IMG/VR virus record: IMGVR_UViG_3300030118_000930
Location: 1 to 25,357 of that record
DNA length: 25,357 nt
From: a virus
Strand: one strand, 5' to 3'
In this document: positions 21,589 through 25,357 of the stretch, piece after piece
Numbering within the stretch: the stretch's first letter is position 1
How the letters are laid out: each line of letters begins with the position of its first letter
Notes under the pieces: generated by a model
Databases searched by the model: none
What the model was told of the DNA's origin: nothing
Seen by the model: only the letters and a program-made list of their open reading frames with translations
Position numbers and translations under genes: made by a program

Positions 21589-21798
21589 TTATGTATCTGT
21601 CACCTCTTTTGTTGTGCAGAATGTAGTTAAATAAACATTAGGTAATTCCATATATTTACGAGCCAACTTTACTGATGCCTCTCTGCATTCTTCTCTGGTA
21701 TTGTAAGAGGTGTCATAAACAATACTAGATGCACAAGTTTTATCTAAAGGCAATGTGGGATTTTGCACACATAACCAAAAGATTAAAAAAATTTTCAT
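21589..21798 (-). CDS. Small secreted or exported protein, 69 aa
   Basis: A short hydrophobic start (MKIFLIFWLCVQNP) is followed by several Cys residues in the patterns CASS, ECRE and FCTT, and the tail is polar. This is consistent with a signal peptide and a small disulfide-bonded or lipoprotein-like periplasmic protein. No family is recognised. It lies 2 bp from the next membrane-coiled-coil gene. Confidence 0.55.
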   Translation of the reverse strand: MKIFLIFWLCVQNPTLPLDKTCASSIVYDTSYNTREECREASVKLARKYMELPNVYLTTFCTTKEVTDT

Positions 21799-21800
21799 AT

Positions 21801-21992
21801 TTAATTTCCATTAAGGTACTTTTCAATCCATATAATCTTTTCTTTAATAACAGCTATATCTTGTTGCATTTCAGATATTACATCTGCTTTTTTTTCTACA
21901 GCTTCAAGACGACTACTCCACATTCCCCAAGTCATTGCTAGAGAAACAATAATAACTAAGTATGGTAATATGGTTTTTAAATCTATATTCAT
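21801..21992 (-). CDS. Membrane protein with a coiled-coil tail, 63 aa
   Basis: After about 8 residues comes one membrane helix (LPYLVIIVSLAMTWGMW), then a helix with the repeating SRLEAVEKKADVISEMQQDI. It overlaps the next gene by 4 bp (stop/start). The build resembles the inner-membrane partner of a spanin pair or an anchor for a virion-associated complex, but no clear pair is recognised. Confidence 0.6.
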   Translation of the reverse strand: MNIDLKTILPYLVIIVSLAMTWGMWSSRLEAVEKKADVISEMQQDIAVIKEKIIWIEKYLNGN

Positions 21993-22450
21993 TTTGTTTT
22001 TGCTGACATTCCTGATAATGGGTTATTCAGAGCTTTATCTATATTTAATTGTAGTTCTTCTTCTATAATTTTAAGTTCATTTAAAACTTCTCTTGTGTCT
22101 GCTTTTTGTCTATCTTCCACATCATTAACAATTTCTGTAATATGTCTAATATCACCATTCATTTGACGCAAGTCTGCTTTCATATCTGAACGCATATCTC
22201 TGGCTACATCTGATATTATAGTTATTTCCTGGAGTATCATTTCTACTTCTGATTTTAATACTGCAAGTTGTTCGTCATAATGTGATAAATCAGGTTCTGT
22301 ATAAGATATGATTTTTTCTTTCATATCTAAATAGTCTTGGTAAAAAGTGAAACCAGTCCAAGCACCACCACCTAATGCAGATAAAAGAGTAAGAATAGCA
22401 AAGACTTTTCCACCAGATACTTTCATTCCAGAATACTCAATACTGGCCAT
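21989..22450 (-). CDS. Membrane protein with a long coiled coil, 153 aa
   Basis: The N-terminus has one hydrophobic stretch (KVFAILTLLSALGGGAWTGF, residues about 15-35). Helical heptads follow for over 100 residues, with repeated DMRSD, DLRQMNGDI and LNELKIIEEEL. The end is polar. It may form a rod anchored in the membrane and act with the adjacent 63-aa protein. It overlaps the 489-aa secreted protein by 14 bp. Confidence 0.6.
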   Translation of the reverse strand: MASIEYSGMKVSGGKVFAILTLLSALGGGAWTGFTFYQDYLDMKEKIISYTEPDLSHYDEQLAVLKSEVEMILQEITIISDVARDMRSDMKADLRQMNGDIRHITEIVNDVEDRQKADTREVLNELKIIEEELQLNIDKALNNPLSGMSAKTK

Positions 22451-23906
22451 TAATTAAATCCTCCATAGTTTGATTTTGTGCTGATTGAAATAAAAATCCA
22501 AACTGATCTTCTAAACTTTTATCAAGATATTCGTTTATATTATTGTCTTGAATTATTGATTGTGTATCAAAAAAACTTTTAGTATCACCTAATATTTGCA
22601 TAACAATTAAAGTTTTAATTTGTGCTGCATCATCATATCTAGCTTTGTCGTCAATCTTTTTAACTATTTTAGTAGCTGCTTTTTCTTTAGCAGAAGGTTC
22701 TTTTACAGGTTTTTCAGTTTCTTCCTGTTGTACTTCTTCTTGTTCGGTACTATCTTCTGCTTCCACAGAGGGTTCTTCAACAGTTTCGCTATTGGGTTCT
22801 GTTGTTTTTTCTTCTGGTTGTTCATTAGAAATTTCTTCTACTTCTGGTTCAGGTAATTCCATTTCCATTTCAATTTCTAATTCAAGTTCTAATTCTGTTT
22901 GTGCCTCAACTGTTACTATTTCAGGTTCAGGTAAATCTATTTCAAAGTCTATTTCAAATTCTTGTATTTCTAATTCTACAGTTTCGTATGAAACTTCTTC
23001 AGTTTCAGGTTCTATGGGAGTAAAATCAATTTCACCATCATCAAAACTAATATCGTTATATTCAAATACTTCTTCAACAAATTCTATTTCTGTAGGATCA
23101 AAAATGTTGAGGTAATAAATTTCTTCTAAGGTAGTTATGTGTTGTGTGACTATGGTGTTTATTACATTGTAAAATACATCAACAGTAACATCATCAAATA
23201 AAGGGCCAATAGCTAAATTAATATCCCTACCACCTACTTCAATAGTAAGTTTATTTAAAACACCAGAAAAATCGAAACTCCCATTGTATGACTGATATCC
23301 ACTAGCGACTCCAGTTTCAGACAAGACATCAGTTCCATTAAAGACTTGGTTTGATCCATTAAGACCTGTGATGTGCAAGTAAATTCTATCCTGAGCATCT
23401 TGTTTATCTACTTCTATTGAGTATTTAACTTCACCACCATTGTTTATTTGTAAATCAGAAATATCGACAGTTTGTATGAATGTCGTACCCATACCATCAA
23501 CTCCCATTGTAGAAGTTGTGTTTCCACTTCCTGTAATCATGGCACACTTATCAGTACCTAATCCATAACAAGAATTGCCACTTGGCATTGACGCACTACC
23601 TTGACCACCCCAATCAATATCCATATCGCCTTCTTTAGAAGATGAAACATATCCATTAGATCCATCTAAAATATCGTTTGAGTTTTCGTTAGTGACAGTT
23701 TCAGTTGTGGTTGTGACAGTAGTAGTTGTTGTTGTAACTATTTCTGTACCTAAATCTTCTTCAGTTATTTCAACTTGTGTATCTTCAGTAATAGTAATAC
23801 CAGGAGTACAAAGACCTTCATGGTCAATTAAACATTCTGCTTTAGAATATGAGGAGGCCAGTAGTAATAAGGAACAAAGTCTTATAAAGTGCAATATGAC
23901 CGACAT
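22437..23906 (-). CDS. Large secreted acidic protein, 489 aa
   Basis: A clear signal peptide (CSLLLLASSYSKA, probably cut before EC) is followed by a Thr-rich low-complexity part (residues about 57-71). A beta-sandwich-like body with DRIYLHITGLNGSNQVFNGT comes next, then a strongly acidic Glu-rich tail with repeats of ELELEIEME and LPEPE (about 290-400). A helical end of about 85 residues closes it. No family name is known to me. The strong Glu repeats suggest a flexible, ion-binding or shielding segment. An AAGGAG site precedes the start, and its first 65 bp overlap the end of the gene upstream. Confidence 0.6.
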   Translation of the reverse strand: MSVILHFIRLCSLLLLASSYSKAECLIDHEGLCTPGITITEDTQVEITEEDLGTEIVTTTTTTVTTTTETVTNENSNDILDGSNGYVSSSKEGDMDIDWGGQGSASMPSGNSCYGLGTDKCAMITGSGNTTSTMGVDGMGTTFIQTVDISDLQINNGGEVKYSIEVDKQDAQDRIYLHITGLNGSNQVFNGTDVLSETGVASGYQSYNGSFDFSGVLNKLTIEVGGRDINLAIGPLFDDVTVDVFYNVINTIVTQHITTLEEIYYLNIFDPTEIEFVEEVFEYNDISFDDGEIDFTPIEPETEEVSYETVELEIQEFEIDFEIDLPEPEIVTVEAQTELELELEIEMEMELPEPEVEEISNEQPEEKTTEPNSETVEEPSVEAEDSTEQEEVQQEETEKPVKEPSAKEKAATKIVKKIDDKARYDDAAQIKTLIVMQILGDTKSFFDTQSIIQDNNINEYLDKSLEDQFGFLFQSAQNQTMEDLINGQY

Positions 23907-24399
23907 CGCTTAACTCTCCTTTTACAGGTTTACTTGCCTGTATATATTCTGTTTTGTATCTACTTCCTTCTGGAATTTTATTAGGATTATTTTCCCAATA
24001 TGATGCAGCTTCTAGTCCAATCAAACCATTAACAGGGCAAGGAGTTCCAGCATCCATCATGCTTGTCCAGACTCGAGGATCTTGACAAAGTAAAGCAACA
24101 GCCGACACTCTCATGCCATAAGCGTATTGGCTGCGAGATAATTTTAAAAGCTGACACAGCTCATCATCTACTAAAATTCCTGTAGCTACACCTAAAACAT
24201 TATTTTGGACACTTCCACCAACACCAACTTTACAAATATCTGAATTTGAATTTGGAATTACTGGTGCGTTTGCTGTAGAAGGTGATGAGTTAGTAACAAC
24301 TGTACTTACAGTATTGGTTTCTGATTTAACCTCTGAACATATTAGCATTGTCATTAAAAAGACAACTGCTATTAAACTAGGATAAATTAAATGTTTCAT
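23842..24399 (-). CDS. Exported membrane protein with conserved-looking Cys core, 185 aa
   Basis: The start is hydrophobic (LIAVVFLMTMLICSEV) and suits a signal peptide. A Ser-Thr-Asn linker follows, then a region with DICKVGVGGSVQNNVLGVAT, CQLLKLSRSQYAYGMRVSAV, LLCQDPRVWTSMMDAGTPCP and later GLEAASYWENNPNK. That middle resembles a protein common in marine phages, from memory. It ends in a second hydrophobic helix (LYKTLFLITTGLLIF). The last 65 bp overlap the start of the acidic secreted protein gene. Confidence 0.6.
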   Translation of the reverse strand: MKHLIYPSLIAVVFLMTMLICSEVKSETNTVSTVVTNSSPSTANAPVIPNSNSDICKVGVGGSVQNNVLGVATGILVDDELCQLLKLSRSQYAYGMRVSAVALLCQDPRVWTSMMDAGTPCPVNGLIGLEAASYWENNPNKIPEGSRYKTEYIQASKPVKGELSDVGHIALYKTLFLITTGLLIF

Positions 24400-24617
24400 T
24401 AATCTACTTTACTCATAGACCTAATAAATTCGACACCCTCTATGGTTTCAATTTGTGCTTCAACTTTTGCACAAGATACTCTTGCAGTATCAGATTGCAT
24501 ATTGCGTTCAATGATTCTTTTCTTTTCAAGACAATCTTTAACACCATCAGTCACAGTATGTTCAATCATAGTTCCACCTGAGAATAAAATTAAAGCTATA
24601 ATAACTTTAGTTACCAT
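24399..24617 (-). CDS. Small secreted or membrane protein, 72 aa
   Basis: The frame starts MVTKVIIALILFSGGTMIEH, a short signal or anchor, then a Cys-containing amphipathic helix (DCLEKKRIIERNMQ, RVSCAKVEAQIETI). It shares one base with the stop/start of the next gene and overlaps the previous gene by 11 bp. Small Cys-pair proteins next to membrane coiled coils recur in this cassette. A periplasmic partner protein is possible. Confidence 0.55.
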   Translation of the reverse strand: MVTKVIIALILFSGGTMIEHTVTDGVKDCLEKKRIIERNMQSDTARVSCAKVEAQIETIEGVEFIRSMSKVD

Positions 24618-24963
24618 TGTTTCTTACTTTATCTTTTAATCCTTCTATATCTTCTAATGCTTTTTCCATATCAGCTTGTAATCTCATAATGTTTACTTTG
24701 TTATGTGCCATGTTTTCTAAATCTTCTGACATACCTTCTACTTGTCCAGCTATAAACTCTAGCAACATAAACTGTTCCTGATCTATAGGAGTTTGATCTG
24801 CGTTCTTAACAAGATCAGCTTCAAATAGAGTAGCTCTTGTTTCGAGATTATTTATTCGTTCTTGGATTGAGAAGAAAGCCATTGTGCCTATTGCGATTGC
24901 ACCACAAATAGCTATAAGGTTTCGCATCGGCATTGAAACCGATGTGTTGTCTGATATCTTCAT
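24607..24963 (-). CDS. Membrane coiled-coil protein, 118 aa
   Basis: This protein has MKISDNTSVSMPMRNLIAIC, then a membrane helix (IAICGAIAIGTMAFFSI), then a long charged helical part with NNLETRATLFEADLVKNADQ, DQEQFMLLEFIAGQ and a second helix to the end. The opening MKI.D.T.VSMPMRNLI and the ADQTP.DQEQFML segment recur in marine phages, from memory. The start shares a base with the stop of the Cys-rich mini-protein gene. Probably a membrane-anchored virion or infection-stage protein. Confidence 0.65.
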   Translation of the reverse strand: MKISDNTSVSMPMRNLIAICGAIAIGTMAFFSIQERINNLETRATLFEADLVKNADQTPIDQEQFMLLEFIAGQVEGMSEDLENMAHNKVNIMRLQADMEKALEDIEGLKDKVRNNGN

Positions 24964-25049
24964 TATCTACATACACATTCGCCATTACAATATTCACACA
25001 TGATTACTCCTTTACATATACAGTCATAATCTTCACAACATTCACACAT
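24963..25049 (-). CDS. Cys-rich mini-protein, 28 aa
   Basis: The sequence begins MCECCEDYDCICKGVI, then an internal second ATG continues MCEYCNGECVCR, so it holds nine Cys in 28 residues. Each half is preceded by an AAAGGAGTAA-type ribosome site: one before the start at 25049, and one inside the gene before the second ATG at 25001. It may thus make two forms, or be a duplicated short unit. The Cys pattern suggests metal binding. It is too short for standard calling. Confidence 0.55.
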   Translation of the reverse strand: MCECCEDYDCICKGVIMCEYCNGECVCR

Positions 25050-25052
25050 GAT

Positions 25053-25357
25053 TTACTCCTTTGGATTATCTGATTTAATTTTTGCGATTCTAGTTTTCCA
25101 AGCATCTATATCTTTATAGATTTCATCTAATTGATCGCCAATATTACCATAAGCTGATTTACGAGTAGCCCTAACAATATTGTTAGCTTCTTCTTTATTA
25201 CCAGCAGTTTCATAAGAAGCTATTTGTGAATCAGTAGGTTTAGAAAAACTATATGTCCATGTTTTTATATAATCACCTTTACCATCATTTTGTAAAGATA
25301 CTTTTGTATTATCCCAAGTTTTAGAATTTGCTTCTATGTATAATTTAACTTTTGTAC
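25053..25357 (-). CDS. C-terminal part of a tail or fibre protein (5' part outside window)
   Basis: The last 100 codons of a longer gene are present; the frame is open to the right edge. The visible part has a beta-rich region (TKVKLYIEANSKTWDNTKVS) and ends with RKSAYGNIGDQLDEIYKDID, then AWKTRIAKIKSDNPKE. That YG.IGDQLDEIYKDI ending is found at the C-terminus of marine phage tail or fibre proteins, from memory. Its last codons carry the ribosome site for the Cys-rich mini-protein. Function is inferred from this ending and the virion-gene context. Confidence 0.6.
   Translation of the reverse strand, partial: TKVKLYIEANSKTWDNTKVSLQNDGKGDYIKTWTYSFSKPTDSQIASYETAGNKEEANNIVRATRKSAYGNIGDQLDEIYKDIDAWKTRIAKIKSDNPKE

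Noticed and set aside
22620-23115. Two plus-strand frames rich in Ser and Phe opposite the acidic protein
   Set aside because: They are the mirror of the Glu-rich repeats of the minus-strand gene and have no start signals.

Overview
This window looks like more than half of a temperate tailed-phage genome, or an integrated prophage or metagenomic contig of one. It is strongly AT-rich: G+C appears to be about one third by eye and was not counted. It has a complete packaging module, capsid genes, an exonuclease/annealase recombination set, an excisionase/integrase pair and a lysis cassette. The host is inferred, with low confidence, to be an AT-rich, probably marine, alphaproteobacterium (SAR11-like or similar). 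This rests on base composition, a SU10/DUF5309-type capsid protein, a holin of the gene-transfer-agent type and many small membrane proteins of the kind seen in marine phages.

Layout. (1) Positions 1-9113, minus strand: packaging and head module. In transcription order it runs small terminase, several very small genes, a 56-aa protein, a C5 cytosine methyltransferase, large terminase, portal, two unknown genes, scaffold and major capsid protein, which is cut by the left edge. A complete tRNA-Thr(GGT) lies on the opposite strand inside this module. (2) Positions 9114-11238, minus strand: small unknown genes, a YdaU/DUF1376 replication protein and a LexA-type DNA-binding protein. (3) Positions 11381-11602: divergent control region with near-palindromic TTTGYCAT sites. 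(4) Positions 11603-17449, plus strand: PD-(D/E)XK nuclease, HNH nuclease, ERF annealase, a small protein with an SSB-like tail, a frameshifted HNH gene, excisionase, tyrosine integrase and accessory genes. The run ends at a terminator between convergent gene blocks. (5) Positions 17507-25357, minus strand: end of a tail-protein gene, a cassette of secreted and membrane proteins, a metallophosphoesterase, endolysin, holin, coiled-coil and tiny basic proteins, and a large protein with domains like those of phage polyvalent proteins.

How it fits together. Both edges are cut within minus-strand virion genes: capsid at the left, tail at the right. In a circular map the missing part would be the connector and tail genes that join them. 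The plus-strand block is the recombination and lysogeny unit, and the 11.4-11.6 kb region is the likely switch between leftward and rightward transcription.

The most interesting signals are these: a second long reading frame inside the methyltransferase gene that itself resembles a recurrent phage protein family; an apparently frameshifted HNH gene; tRNA-like sequence just after the integrase; the polyvalent-type protein; and a six-gene envelope cassette with overlapping hydrophobic coding segments. All family assignments come from reading motifs; no database search was run.
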